From the NCBI GenBank assembly GCA_013365325.1, contig JABVXV010000022.1:186001-250000 (forward strand): a DNA stretch of 64,000 nucleotides, read 5' to 3'. Of this stretch, positions 41,768 through 63,700 are shown in pieces. The position numbers and the translations under genes were made by a program. The DNA comes from Dipetalonema caudispina (lineage: Eukaryota; Nematoda; Chromadorea; Rhabditida; Onchocercidae). Each line of letters opens with the position of its first letter. The stretch's first letter is position 1. The notes beneath the pieces are model-generated. The model did no database searches and had not been told where the DNA came from. It was given only the letters and a program-made list of their open reading frames with translations.

Positions 41768-42658
41768 ACGCGTCTCCTGAAAATTATCACTCAATCATCA
41801 AATAAATAAAACAATACAACGAAACAATGATAAGGCAAATTTTAATCAATGCCGATCAAAATTTTCCCAAGTACTGAGTTCAGCTATCCCATTCAATCGA
41901 TATGTCCCAATTCTGAAATCTTCCACTATTAAAGTACCTAACATACCTTCACTACCTCAGGAATTTTCCCCGCAATTGTGTTACTTAAAATGTTAACGTC
42001 CAGTCATAAAGTATCGGTCGGCCAAATCTACAATATAGCATGTTAGTGACAAGAAAGACTGGACCCTAAGTGTTGAAAGTTGTAGTAGCCTTGGAAGAGT
42101 GGTATTAGAATGTGATCTAGTATTTAACATTTTGAATTTGTTAAACGGAGAAAGAGAGAGATATTAGTGTTTTTATTTCATATTTGAATTATATGAAAGA
42201 TTTTCAATCATAAATTATGAATATTACCGTTTGATTAGTCTCCATTCTCTTTGCTTTTTTTGGCATCAGCAATGTAGCGAAAAATGCAATTTATGGAAAT
42301 GGCTAAAAATAATACTTCCATTTAGTAAATCAAAATTTAATCTTATTTTAGTAAACCATTCACCTTTAATTAGTATTAGCATCATTGTAAATGATATATT
42401 TCCAACATACAGTGAAGAAAATTGGTAAATCAAAGTATGACAGTTTAGTTACTTTTAGGTATTTATCATCTGCTTGTCTATTATCACAATACTCTTGCAG
42501 CTGTAACGCTCATTGTAAGAATGAAAGATAAACGGTATGATAGAGGCCATCATTCATTTGTTATTTTTTTTTCATATGATTACTGATGTGTAATCATACA
42601 GTAAGAAGTTCATGCATAGAACATAATCGAGATGAAAAGATATGCTGATATTTATGGG

Positions 42659-42737
<79 letters not shown>

Positions 42738-44171
42738 GCAATAGAAACAACATGGATAATGATGATAATCCCTAGGATTTTTCTTTTTAATAAACTAAAA
42801 TTTGTTGATAATTCATTTCCTTGCCTAATAAAGAAAATGAAGCAAATGACTGTCACATGTTTCAATCTGTAACTGTTTGCTTAATCAGATGCATGTTAAA
42901 TGGAGATGGATCATTTTCATATTCTTGACTATAGGAATAAAAAAATTACAAGAATTCTGGTATGTATTTCTTAAGAACTATTTGATGAGAAGAAATTCGA
43001 TAATAACTAGCAGTAGCAATCATTTACAGTTTAAAAATTATGTTACAACAAAGGGCAATGAAAAATGAATTAATTTATAAGCGGGAAAGAAGGAGGGGAG
43101 ATGGGAAACATTTATGTAATCTGATGATTTTTGAACATTCTATAAAAGTATGGATCAATTTATGAAACCACTCATTAATGAGTTAATTTGAATCAAAAAT
43201 TATATCAAAAAGAGCTAAGAAGGTAGGAATATCAAGCATCTTTGTTCGCTATGTTCAATATTATTGTTCTCTAAAAACAGATGATGCATATAAGAGTTTT
43301 TTGAATGGAAGAATTTTCCCCGTAAACTTTTAAAACATTGCAACATTTACGCTTAGTGAATGAGTAAGGCAAACAACGTCTTCAAGACCCCAAGAAAGAA
43401 AGTAAATTTGAATGGAATACATGGCTTTTAATTCGTTAACATTTGGCAAGAAGGGATAGTACACATTATCGAGTTGTAAAGAACACAAGAACACAATGAT
43501 GATTGGCTTAGCTAAACCTCATAAAAGTAAAAGTAGGCTTCTGGCCCTTTGTATTGGATTTCGACACCTATGTGATGTTGGAATCTATATAGGTGCTGAA
43601 TTAACCGTCAATTTATAATATATTTGAACAATATTGATGTTTCAGATCTTTGACAATTTACTTACGTTTATGATTTTTAAAGTTATATTACATATAAAAC
43701 TACTTCTTCTGTCTATTCGTTTCTTCAGCATTTTTGAATCATATTTTCGACAAAGCTATTCTTTTTCTTCGTTGATTAAAATAAAGTTCGAAAAATCAGC
43801 ATTCCATGATTTCTATTTCTTGGCCACTGTTGATTTTTGACGAAGGAAACAACTATGATTATTCTGATATGAATGAGAGTGCTTAATTTTTAATTAATTC
43901 AAGAGAAATCTTTATAGCACCTTGAAAGAAAGGATTTGTAGGCTATCTTATTTTGTTAAATTACATCTGTGTAAAACATTGCAACTTCAAATTTATTCAC
44001 TGCTACAGACATGAAGAGAGAATACAGACAAGTAAATTATGCAAATAATTTCTGGTATCATTTCTGATTTTATAGATACAAAAATTTCCCTTTTCTTTTC
44101 CATAACAGTTACTTGAATTGTCAAGCGGTCGGTTATCAGTCGTAGTTGCTATTGCCTCCTTTAAATGTTTT
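41768..44171. other. divergent intergenic region
   Basis: Lies between two genes transcribed away from each other and should hold both promoters. It contains the AAC repeat at 42659. No exon of a known family was found; short open frames such as 43634-43840 were not supported. Confidence 0.55.
42659..42737. repeat. (AAC)n microsatellite
   Basis: About 26 uninterrupted AAC units. Both strands give long artificial frames here (poly-Thr on the + strand, poly-Val on the - strand) that are not genes. Confidence 0.97.
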
Positions 44172-45542
<1,371 letters not shown>

Positions 45543-48303
45543 TAGGTTTGGTAAAATGAGCATGATAACTTCTCAAAGTGTTTCAATTTTAGATTTAATT
45601 ATCTCTATTATCCGTGATGTTGGCTTTCACAACGATTCTCTGATACCAGCAAAATATGTGATTACAAAAGAAGTAATCAGTCATTCAGCAGTCAGAACCT
45701 TTTTGTTTACATTTTATAAAAGTCATTGTGAGTATCTTTTTCGTTACAGAAACATTTAGTTTCCATTGAAGTTTCATTTGTAAATCTGTGCTTTACCGGT
45801 ACTTCCAAAATTTATCAGTGTAGAATAAGAAGTTTCCTAGCAATGTTCTATGATAATTGTTATCGGTTAGCTTTAAAAAAATATTGATTCTGATAACATA
45901 ATCTGTAATGATTATGTTTTATTTGAAACTGTTAATTAAATTTCTTGAAAATTCTTATATTTTGTTTTGTGCTAGCACTCAACATGTATGAAACATTTCA
46001 AACAACATCACACTCCACCAGACAGTTATGAATCTTAATAATGAAATGTCGGTGATCTTTCATACAAAACAAAATAACTGTATAGCAGTAGATATGTCCA
46101 GCAACACTATCATTTAGTAAATTGTGTCAACCAACTCGAAACGATATGTTTTGCGCTTTTATCCATTTTGCACTTCCTAATAGATGTCTTCTAAGCGGTT
46201 ATACAATTCTGTATGAAAAGATTTTTAAAATGGGCATTTTGATTGTTTAACATTCTCTTCTTTGTTGATAAATGGAATTCGGGAACAATCACTGTTTGTT
46301 ATTAGCTCCGACTAGTTCAAAGTTCAGAGACTTTGATCTCTATATGTCCATTAATTGGTTGTTTAAATGATGCTATTGATGAGATAGTGTGATTTGATGC
46401 ATTTTGATAAAAAATATAAAATATTGGTGAAAATTCGAATAATTTTTACAAATTTTTCACCAAATATGAGACAAAGAAGCAGAGCAGTAAATAACCGATT
46501 AGGACACAGTGAGTGTAAAAAATGTACATTTGCCATCCCAATAATTTGAAAGTATTAACTAAGAAATTTAAAAGATTGGTTAGACAGTCAAATAAAAATC
46601 AATTCTATTTGCTTGGTGATTAGTAATTTACACAGTCGCCTTGAATCTGCAGTAATGGGAGCTACATAGGTATCAGTTAACTAAACATGTATAAATCGTT
46701 GCATAAATAAATGAATTTTCTTCAGTTCCTTTATTTTAATCATATGACTAGATTATTTTGATCAAAATGAAGTCCATCTTGAAACATTGCAGTAATACAT
46801 TTTTAGCAAATAACATTGTGAACAACGATGATTTTCACTTGGTTCCGTTTTTGTGCAACATTACTACCATCAATTGCACAAGTTGCAATCGGTCCTGATC
46901 ATACAGCTTGCACTCAGAAGTTTTGACATTGACGTCACTTGCATAAAAAGTCCGTACACTTTTTAAAAATGAAATTGATGGATCAAAAATTGTCCGATCT
47001 ATACATTATACCTGCTTTTTTCCTTTTACCACAATATTCTGTGCTTCTCATGCCCTTTCTTGTTACTAAGGAACATTCAGGTTCTTACCAAATGCATCAT
47101 TTCAACATTTTAGTGAAAATCTTTTGAAGGTATCTAAATACTATAGTGTTGAAATAGTGAAAAATGTATTCCTTTATTACGATGCTTTTAAGAATAGAAT
47201 ATATTACTAGAAGGATCATGAAATAGTATATCAGCGGTGCATTTCCTCATCATCCATACGTACACGTAATCATCAAACGTCTACCATAAGTATACTCGTC
47301 CACATTGTTCATTTATACTAAACATTGTCAGAGTAACTTATGTTCTAATACGGGACAAGTATGTTTACCAATCATTCACAATTCATAAATAACATACTCT
47401 ACGGCATCTTAGCTTATTTTAAACTTTTGCGCACACCTCACAATGTTTTGATAATGTTAATTTTCATAATTTTACAAGATGTATGAAGCAACTATTGAAA
47501 ATCTAATAAAAATTGATATATCTGCATAATGGGATAGTATTGATGAAATATCAGAAGGAAAGGAATGAAGAAGTGCGACTAATTAATTTTGATTCAAAGA
47601 TTCAAAAAAAAAAAAAATCAAAAAAAGACAGAATGTTGATAAAGTAAAATATAGAACAATGCTATTCGTCGCAAAATGTTTGGTCGTCGGAGGTAATCAT
47701 TGTTCTAATGACAGCATATCTTTTCGTTATCATACCACTGCTGCTTGGTTTTACTAACATACTTAAAACCAACGATCGCGTTTTCTTTTATTCTGGTCAA
47801 AAAGCAGCATTCTCGAAAGTTTTAAGTGTATTTTGTTGAATTTATTTCATGATTTCTAGATGACCTTAATATTTTAGCTTATTTATTGGAAGCTGAGCAA
47901 TAAGTATTATCCCTAGTCGGGTTCATTTTTCAAACTTGCGGTTACTTTACTGTACTATTTCTTATCACTATTTCTTCCACACTACTCGAAAAACGCAACA
48001 AACCGATATTTATGCTTATTGTTTCTTGATAAGTTTGCAAATAACATTTGCTAATGAAGAAAAAGATTAAATCAAACCAGATTATTATAAAGTAAAAAAA
48101 ATAAAAATAGTTGAATGAAATGTGCATATACTATTTCCATACCTAAGTCCACGAGACGACCAATAAACATTTAAGAAATCAGTTCACATTTTACGAGACA
48201 AATGGTCAGCATTAAAAATGTCTTCTTGCTGAATTTCAAGATATTCCCCACATAGGATGGATAACTTTCAATTATAAATGAATTTAAAATCCAACTAGCC
48301 AAT

Positions 48304-48530
48304 AATTTTGCAAGAGTGAGATGCATTGATGACTACCTATAGCTAATTCCACATATCTGATAACAACAGCTATTGATATGTATAATATTAATGCATGGCG
48401 CATTTATCCTATTGTCTTCTTCCTGTACTAGACAGTAACAGTCAAATAGGCAATGGCTATTTTTCAGATATGTGAAGATATGTGAAACTAACTGTAGGTA
48501 GTCATCAATGCAACTCACTCTTGCAAAATT
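48304..48530. repeat. imperfect fold-back element
   Basis: An arm starting AATTTTGCAAGAGTGAGATG at 48304 (to about 48360) recurs inverted at about 48470-48530 with few mismatches, around a spacer of about 110 bases. It resembles a short non-autonomous inverted-repeat element; no transposase is present. Confidence 0.8.
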
Positions 48531-48949
48531 TCTTTTTTTTTGGAACAGTTCGATAGAAAGAGAAGCGTTTATTATCCTCAAGTTTCGACATGATGATTAT
48601 ATATCTGAACTTGGCGAAACATGTCGTGAAAGGGTTTTGTTTGTGGTAGAAGGAAGTTGATTTTTGTAGAAGACAGTGCAGTCCTCTTGATTGAGTATCA
48701 CGACAAGTAATTGAATATGGAATTTATTGAATAACACAGCAATTAATACCAACAGATGTTATAATAATTTTAAAGGCGTGATAAGTTAAAGAAGGCGATT
48801 TGATTAAGAGTCACTGAATTGGCTGATCGTTGGAAGCTCCAAGTAAAAAGAATAAAATAGGAGAGGTAGAAATGAGTGAATCGTAGGTTTGTAAGTGAAT
48901 AAGGTGATTTCCCGTGAAGTCGTAATCCTTGTATATACATGTATGTGTA

Positions 48950-49222
48950 GAGTGGTCTATAGGAAGCATTGTTGTAACCCTGTCGTAAGGACATGACATA
49001 AAAGAAAATGCGTTGTTATCGGCTCCGATTTAAACGTATCTTAACCATAGAGAACAAAGACAAATTGTGCTGATATCCCATCTTAGACAAGGATGAGTGT
49101 AAGTTAAATGATTTATGTTAACAATTTATAAGATGAATTGGTTCATTACAAAATGAAACATCAATTACTTTAATTACAAGAAATGTATTATTCTTTCCTT
49201 CGCGAAATTTATTCGGATTTTG
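48950..49222 (-). mobile_element. decayed LTR fragment related to 22439-23095
   Basis: Begins GTAGAGTGGTCTATAGGAAG and follows the right-hand LTR copy (from about 22750) through the terminal CCTTCGCGAA, with many substitutions and an internal deletion of several dozen bases. Its more central sequence is missing. It shows that the LTR family is dispersed in this genome and has been for some time. Confidence 0.8.
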
Positions 49223-51176
49223 CAACGAAACATGCCTTATTTGTAATGTATGCTTAATTTAGTGGAATTGGGTGAAATAGCTACTAGTCTGTATTTAAAT
49301 TATGCTGATCATTAAATTTAATTATTCAGAGCAGTCAAAATATAAATGAGAAAAACTTCTCGTGTTTTGGTATTTGAATTTCTGTCTTGCATATCCATCG
49401 TAATATGCAATTTCGTTTCTGTTATACCACACGAACTGTAAATTTCAAGGAGTTTTTTTTTATCTTCACATTATCTTAGATTATTTCCTGATCTGTTAAC
49501 AATTTTGTTTCTTATCATTTTTACTTAACTACTGATTAACTTATTATGAGTACCAGCTTTTTACAAACAATGTAAAACATTATATATACGACTGTAACAA
49601 TTCAAACGAGCACATGCGTCCAATGCTAAAGCTGTCAATGGTCAATAATCATAAATTACAGTATTTTGGAATTATTCAGGTAGTCATATATCAGCGAATT
49701 CACTCGTAACAAACGGTGAATTCAAAAAATAAAGTACAGTCAGTCTTTTCTTCAAGTGCTAAAATAGACTCCATTACATGAAAATATTTTACTCTTAAAT
49801 TTGTTGAAATGGACAAACTGTGCGCTATTGGACAATCTCCCAGGAAAAATGAGAGATAATTTTATAATGATTTAATTCAAATGAGAAATACTAGTTTAGT
49901 TGAAGTTGCTATGATAATTATTTATATTCATAGTTTGCTATGCTGCAAAAGCAATATATACAATATTCTTTTAATTTCACATACAAATCTTATCATCTGA
50001 GTTGCATAAATCAGGTTGCATGATAAAATCACTGATCCCAATAAACATTATTTTCACTTGGATGTTGCCAAAGTGTAGCTCTTGGAAAAATCATTATTGA
50101 ATTACTAATATTACTTATACATATATATCATAATCCTTTATGATCGCTTAGTGAACTTGAAAAAGATTCATAATTCCAACTGTCAAACCTTTACGTATAA
50201 TTTATCCGATGGATAGGATAGGATATCACTGATACATATCATTCAACTTTAGTGAATAAACATGCGGCGATACTGATACGATTTTTCTCAACTTTTGTTA
50301 TAATGTTTGGAGGATTATTCTCCTGAAAATTTTATTTCTGTTCTTGGATGATGTACAATGTTTCCGAGTTGTAAAACTCGATCCCTGCTAGAGTTTAATA
50401 AATTGGGATCATCACTTTTGACATTTGCCATAGTAGTTGGAAGATGCTGTAATCGATAATCATCTTTCTGTGCTTTGCAACAACTATATGATCAATTGCT
50501 TCAGCACTTTCCTGACCAACACTTTGTATTCCTTTTTTTCCGTATTATAGATGATAAGCTACAAATGATAAATAATTTTAGCTACATTAAACGACATGCA
50601 AATTTTATCGTTCATTACGAACACATTCCATTAAAACAGCAAAATTTTGTCTTTTTTTCCTGCGTCGTCATGAATTTTCCCAAATTATTTAATTTCTGAA
50701 ATGAATGAAAACATAATGTTCTCGAAAAATTAATTTGAATAAATAGTAAAAATTTTAAGAAGTCAATAGCAATATAATATTTTCATAATTTCGTTTTTTT
50801 GCTTTTTTTTTTTTTAACAAATCAAGGCAATATGGTTTCTATCTTTCTGTAAATGCATCTGTCAGCAGATAACTGAATGCAAAACTTTAGAAAATGCTGA
50901 GTTTTTTCGTCCATAGCTGATGCCGCTAGAAGTTCGAGAAGTATATCAGTCCAAAGTTGAAGGAAGCTGTGATAGCTTTTTGATCAAGAAATGATCTCGT
51001 TCTCTTGTTTACATAGTGTAGGAGTGAGTTGTGCATTGAAAAGACCACTGAGCAAATATCTTTCGTTAAGAAAGTGTTCCAATCATTATTATCACACTTT
51101 TTGTTTTACCCTGAATTATTATCTTCAACATGAATTTCAAAAAATATTAGCGCTCTATAAGGCGAACTATGAAATC

Positions 51177-51292
51177 AATATTAGACACCTCTAGTTCTGT
51201 GATAAAGCAAATTTTTATCGGAAAAATCTGATTTCAACATTTTTGGCAATGTTGAAATCAGATTTATCACGAAACTGCAGGTGTCTAATATT
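51177..51292. repeat. fold-back element with nested arms
   Basis: The outer arms AATATTAGACACCT and its inverse bound a 116-base unit. The inner arms (TCTGATTTCAACATT and inverse) flank a short loop. The left arm carries about 20 extra bases relative to the right. It has no coding capacity and resembles a MITE or a hairpin insertion. Confidence 0.8.
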
Positions 51293-51608
51293 ATGTCTTC
51301 ATTTATAGGTATTCTATGAAATACTAACGGTAAACAAGTCAAAGAGTTAGAAAATCCGCACTTAAACTACTTTCCGAAATGTTATCCTAGATAACAGCTA
51401 ATGTTATTGAATAGATGGATAACGGAATTCTTGAGCGATGTGATTAATATAAATGATAGTTTTGAAGCGGTGATAGGTATATGATTGCATCTACATATAC
51501 TGTATTGCATCTTCAGTTAATATTGCAAAAAACTCTCTACTTTTTCCAAAATGCTTTATTATTTTTTAGGTGGCAGAAGAAAGCTGTGACGTTTTTTGAG
51601 AATTTTAG

Positions 51609-57456
<5,848 letters not shown>

Positions 57457-58580
57457 TTACATTACTTATGCATATATGAAACAAACTTTGCTATGTATAT
57501 GAAGCATTCAACACTTCATAATCTTATAGCTTTTTCAACATAAACACTTATTACCAATGTTAACTACCGCAATTCAATTTATGATAATTAATATAACGCG
57601 ATGTAATACAACTATTACGCTATTTTCTACAATGAGTTTAAGTATGCACAACAGGCAAGAAGATATCGTAGCCATTACTGCATTTCCATCCTGAGTTGAT
57701 ATATTGTTTCATTGTATGTTGTAACAATAACTGCAACGTTCGATAGTGTAGGAGGGGGCGAGAAGTACAAATGTGTAAATATTTGAGTGAAGAAGCCGAA
57801 GAACCTAAAGGAAAAAATAAGGAAGAAATGCTTAGTTTAAATACATACCAGAAGGAGACACGTACGATTCATTACGCAGTGATTGGTAGTATAACTCATA
57901 TTTACGGGTTAGGCAATAAGAAACAGCATATAACACTTCCCTATTCAAAAAAAAGTATGAAATGAATATTAATCAAATAAAAAGTTGACGTGATGAAGGT
58001 AGCGTACGTGTCCAAATACGTAATTGCCGTTACAACATGACTGAGACAGGAATTTTGCAAGTTCAGCAGTGTATAATGGAAAACCATATAAAGTATATGC
58101 GAGTAAGCACTTCCCGTCATAACACAATGCTGTTCATTATGCGATATAAAAAGAATCAGAGGGACTTGGGAATCCTGAAATGATTACCAGATTAACTCCT
58201 TGTTGACCTCACCTGGTATGATATTACATCTTTACCTTCATCATTATCCAAATGACGGTTATGGGACTACCATTTTCATAGTAATCGTCGCAATGGTACA
58301 CCTCAACCGTCGTTGTTTGGAAGTTTGAAAGATTCGATACTTGTCAAATTGGTTTAAAGTTGGTGCGGGATGGTTAAATGTGAGGAGGGGATGTGCAGGT
58401 ATCTTCATCATTCGCATTTGTGATTCACGGATATTGTTGCAGGAGGTGGACATTTACGCTGTTCACACTATTAGAACTTGGAAGTTCCTGATAACTTTGA
58501 CTTGTGGATGTGATTTTGTCTTTGAGGGACACTGTTGAAGGTATACCATTGCGACGTGATTGCCAGTAACCAATTACATT
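57457..58580. other. intergenic between GH31 gene and TAF3
   Basis: No recognised exon. It contains the 3' flank of the GH31 gene and the presumed promoter of TAF3. Open frames at 57771-57965 and 58341-58538 show no family resemblance. Confidence 0.55.
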
Positions 58581-60668
58581 ATGTCGATCACAGATGTTGC
58601 GGTGACAGATCGTAATGTTGGTGAGATCGTACCATCTATGGAAGACAACAATGCGAAGGTTGCTGATGAACAGCCACAGGAGGAGGTAAGTTAGCTATTT
58701 GGAAATAGCTGTCTGAAGTATATCAAATTGTAAGAATGAAGATAACTTCTTTGTAATGTTTTAGGGATCCGATGAAAAACAGCAAAATCAGAGTTGGATA
58801 GTTCCAAACAAGCCTACTTTGTTAAGTCAAGGTTTGTTGGCTTTGTCCGATGATATTATTATGGTTTTTTCTTTATCTCGAGGAACTTTCGCAACATTTA
58901 TTCTTAGTAGCTCTGAATTTTATTATAGGGATTGAAATGGAAGCAGTTCGTTCACTTGAAGCATCGGAGGATTATGCCTTGCACTACCTTACACGATCTG
59001 TTGTAAAGATTATGGATAATATTGGTTTTTCAACATGTCATGAATCCGTCCTAAACATTTTGACGGATCTCTGCAGGCGATACATGCAGAAACTTTGGGC
59101 TGATTCAAAAGTATTCGCAGAGCATGGTAACTTCAGGAACATGTTGTACCTTAATTACATTTAAGACAACAGTTAATTTGCATTCATTTGAAGAATATTT
59201 ATTTATTTTTTAGCTGGCAGACGATATCCCATCTTCGAGGATGCGAACATGGTTTTTGGGAAACTGATGTTCAGTGCAGCGGAATTACACGCATTCATGA
59301 AGCAGGTCCAACATGATCCTTTTGAAAATAACGTAAGTGATTCTTTGTTGAATTACTGTTTTTCTTCACCTTATTATATTTTGAATATTTCAGTTGCTCG
59401 CAGTTCTCTCATTTTTAAGGTGCCACTTTTCCCAGTCAGGAAATCTTCGCCAGATTTGCTCAGTATATATGGACCAGTCTCAGATAAAGAACTGGCAGAA
59501 CGACCAGAACATATACCTCGTTATTTACCTGCTATGCATCCAGAATGGTGCTCCGATCATGTAGGAGGTAATACTTTACTTCTTCGAGGGAACCCATCTC
59601 ACGCATTAACGCATTATTAATTTGTATATTATTTTGCAGTTCGAGCAGCCGAAGTTTTAGCAGTGAAAGGCACAGCACATAGGCTAGCGAAAAATAACAG
59701 ATGCACACCGCGGTGAGCGAAATTTTTGATTTAAATTCACTCGTTCTTGAATTTTAGGAAGTTCGGATCGAGTTTCTTTTTTAATTTAATGATAGAAGAA
59801 AACCATACTTGTTTAGTGGGTACGTTCTATGTATGCGAACCTTTCATTTGAATCTTTCATGAATTTGCAAAAGAGGAAGCGTGAAATAGAACACTAAATT
59901 CTTACTCATTTTGCATTCATCTTTACTTTTGTTATAAGATATCGTTTTTCAGAGGAAGAGTGACAAAACCAAGGATCTCCTTTCCTGATTTTAGTGGATC
60001 GACAGCTAAAGAACTGGGATTTGTGCGCCCTCAAAAATTGCCACCCAAGAAAGTGGTCGAAGAGCCAAGTGGCATTTCAAGTAGTGCCAATATCGCAGCT
60101 TTACAGACGACGAGTACAGCAACAAACAGTGCTGCTAGAACGAAACTTAGAAAATGGTCGATGCATGAAGTGAGATATCTTTTTTCGGAATATATATGCT
60201 TTATTGTAAATAGCTTTATGTTGATTTATCGATATTGCAGTCTGCTAGTACTTCAAAACACTGCGATGAACATCACGTAGCAGAAAGCCCTAAAGAGAAG
60301 GATACACCAGATAAATCTTTCACACAGGTAACGTTAATTCTCACGTTTATCTTACTTTTTTCACCTTTAAATTCCATTATATTCCTATGCAGACAGTGAA
60401 TTTGTATAGCTTTCCCCGCTTCACTTTTTTGATCACTTTTAGAATGATCGTATTATTAGCTGCTGATCATTGCAGAGGTCGATTGGTATGTTTGGCATGC
60501 CGCCATCAGCCTTGGTACATCCAGAGAGTGTTGTGACTGAAAAAATGAAAAAGAAAAAGAAAAGAGACAGAGATCGAGATAAAGATCGGGCTAAGGAGAA
60601 GAAAGTAAAACATCGTGACAAAGAAAAGCCTAAAGACAAAAATGTTTGTCGTATTTGCGTTTGTTGTA

Positions 60669-60707
<39 letters not shown>

Positions 60708-63700
60708 GGTGTTCCATCATCATCGAATGTTGAAAGTTTTGAGCGCAAAAGACAAGGAAGTGGTCGAGATTGGAGCGATGAAATGTCAACAGTTTTTCGG
60801 AGCAAACTTTTCCATCAAAACCTGTCTTATTAGCTCGTAGTTTTCTGGCGCAATGTCATAGTCTCTTATTGATTGCAGAAAGAAATTTTTCAGGAGGAAA
60901 ATCCAAGTACAAGTAATTCAGTCCCGGTGATAATTGAATCTCTTACAAATGAGAAGGCAAGTACAAGTGCGGATTGTTCAATTGACACAAAGAGTGACAG
61001 TCAAGGCATGTAATTAACGTTTTCATTTTTCACTTTTTTTGGCTTTAGTTCTTGCTTTACCTGACATTTACTGTGGGAATTTTGTTGGATGTGTTCGAAG
61101 TTACTGGCTTAAAGGGAGAGATGTATTTATGCAAATTTTTACTAAAATTGAACTTAAAGGACCAGCCATAAATCCTTATGTGATGAAGCATTGGAGTTGT
61201 GGAGTATGTGAAAATTTGATAGCCTCCGATTTTATCGTGGAAATTGAGTCAGGCTACGGATTGTATACTTTCTCAAAGTCTCTCTGAAATATTCTTTCAC
61301 CATTGTTGAGATTAATTATTGTGTTTTAACTCTAGTTCTTTAGCTAACAGTATCTCTAGGCATTGTTGGTTAATGCTTGCTTACTTGAATTTGATTTGCG
61401 TACAATAACTTAGGTCTACAATGTGGAAATTAGTCTTGAGACACGCAAAATCTCTCAGTCGTCAGAAATTAACTGGTCTCTTTCCTAAACTGTGAAAATT
61501 ATTTCAGCGAAAAAATCAACTAACCAACTGCAGGACATTCTTCCAGCGTTGCACAAACAACCAAATCCCTCAGAACAGTAAGTATCGCTTTTATGAGTCG
61601 ATTTGATAGCTTGAAAATGTGTATGCACGTTTTGTGAGCAATACGAATTTGACGTTTTTTAGCCATCAAATAGAGCGGGACGTGATTGATCTGAAAGATG
61701 TTACGAATGAGAAATCCCTTATAGACGTTCATTTTTCGCATAATGTTTCCGAAAGTGGTGGAGGAGACATAGCAATTTGCGGAAAGGTTACTTAATATTT
61801 TTGGCAAAATTTTTTTTCAACATTTTTCTGTTTTCGATATTGCAAATAATTTAGGTGAGAACTTACAATATTTTGCTATAAATTAATTTTTTTATAAACA
61901 TTGGTTTAGAATTACTGTAGTGGTATTGTTCACTATAAAGCAACAACAAAATGTTGTATGAAGTAGAAACAAAATTCAGTTTTGCATTCATTTCGTAGGC
62001 TAAATTCATTATCTGATTTAATATGGATTTCCATCCTCTTAGTCACGAATAAAGCATTGGGGACTTTTCAAGTTATGTCTTTAACTGTTACATCTGAAAA
62101 AGGAAGTTACCGTCACATTATATTTCTTAGGAGGAAGATGCTGATAAACTTAAATATGACCAACCGATGGACTTAAGGATTAATGATGGTCACAGTGCCA
62201 GCTGTTTCGGTTTACAAATGACTGAAGTATTGATACCGCAACATTCCTCCAATAGGTGCGTTCAACGTATGTCACTGAAGTGATCGATATTGTTTTTATT
62301 TACCGGTCGATCACTTATTTTTCATGGTTATTAGGCAAAAGTAGTATTTATGACTCCTGTGAGCTTTATATGCCATTATCCCAACAGTACAGTGCATCCT
62401 AACGTCGTATATCAAAAAATTTGCATATATTAGCGAGTATCGTGCGGTTGCATTTTGCCTTCATTAGTGTTGTTGTTTCGAACGGTGAGCAGTTGCTCCA
62501 TTTTTTTCTGGGAAGTATCAATGGACCGTTTTATAAATTGTTTAATGTTGAAGTTAGTTTGTTTGAAACCTTACTTTCTCAGTCTTCCGTCTTTGCTCTA
62601 TTTCAGTTCTGATAATGGAAAATTTTCTTAGTACACCTCTCCTTCCGTGTCAAAGTTTTAGAGACTTACGTATATCGTATAAGATCGCATTATAGTAGTT
62701 CAATTTGTAGGGCTGATGATGTGAAGGAAGATGGTATTAATGATGGAAGCAAAGCTAGAGAGAAAGCAAAGGAAGAAGAAATGAAGGATGGAGCTCAGAA
62801 AAGTGATGAAAGAGATGCTAGTAAAAGTACACTAGTTGAATTCGCTAAGGGGAAGTTAGAAAAGCGTAAAGTTGGAGAAAAAGTCAATGAGTGGAAAAAA
62901 GTTGCAAAGAAGACAACAGTAGAAAGCGCTTTATCAGTGATTGTTGATGGCATTGCCAAAAACTCAACAACTGATAATACTCCTTTGTCTCGTAAGTCTT
63001 TAGTTTTTATGTTTATCTTTAATACAACTTGTTGAAAATTTATATCAATGCACGTCATATTCTGGACTAAATCACATTTAGGATGATCGATCGGCCTTTT
63101 GAAAAGGGTTCAGAATCCACATCTTTATTCATTATCCTTAAACTAATTAAGATTTATATGAATTGAATCAATTTATCTTATCTTCCAACATGTAATAGTG
63201 CGTTTATATCGATCTCGAACTTTTGGGATATCCCATTGTTTGCTTTTTTTACTGGTCCATGCATTCCACTGCAACATATTCAAACTTGTAACTAATTTTT
63301 ATGATTGTTAGGAATGTTAATTTGACGACTGTTTTTTCTCGTTATATCTTTTCAGAAAAATCTTTTCTTTCCAGGAGACCTCAAAGCACTCAAAGTGGTT
63401 TTATCAAGGTCAACTGGACAAAAAATATTCACTGCATTGTCACCTTCCAGTATGGATTTATCTATTATTCTCTTTTAGATGTCTTTTTTAATCTCCTTTC
63501 ACCGTGAATATTTGATATTCTCTATTAAGGTGGCACCGAACGAACGGTCAAAGACGTGGAGCAGAAATGTGATTCAGGAAATGTGCAGGGTAATGCGAGT
63601 ATAACTCCGTTTGCAGCTGATGAGTCACAAGTTGCAGAAAGCATATGTGAGAAAAGGAAGAGACATAGAAAGGTGATTTTATTGTTGACAGTGGGGTAGT

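Larger units (their letters stand above)
45543..51608. other. 6 kb without a recognised gene
   Basis: AT-rich region between the CFIm25-like gene and the GH31 gene. It holds two fold-back elements and one LTR fragment listed separately. Scattered open frames of 60-80 codons (for example 46939-47127, 50475-50699) show no family resemblance, and no joinable exons were found. Confidence 0.6.

Noticed and set aside
42572..42872. Long open frames encoding poly-Thr and poly-Val
   Set aside because: Translation of the AAC microsatellite; no splice or family support.
60700..60840. Possible TAF3 exon after the TA repeat (SSNVESFERKRQ)
   Set aside because: No acceptor before it, and exon 60643 joins 60879 in phase without it.
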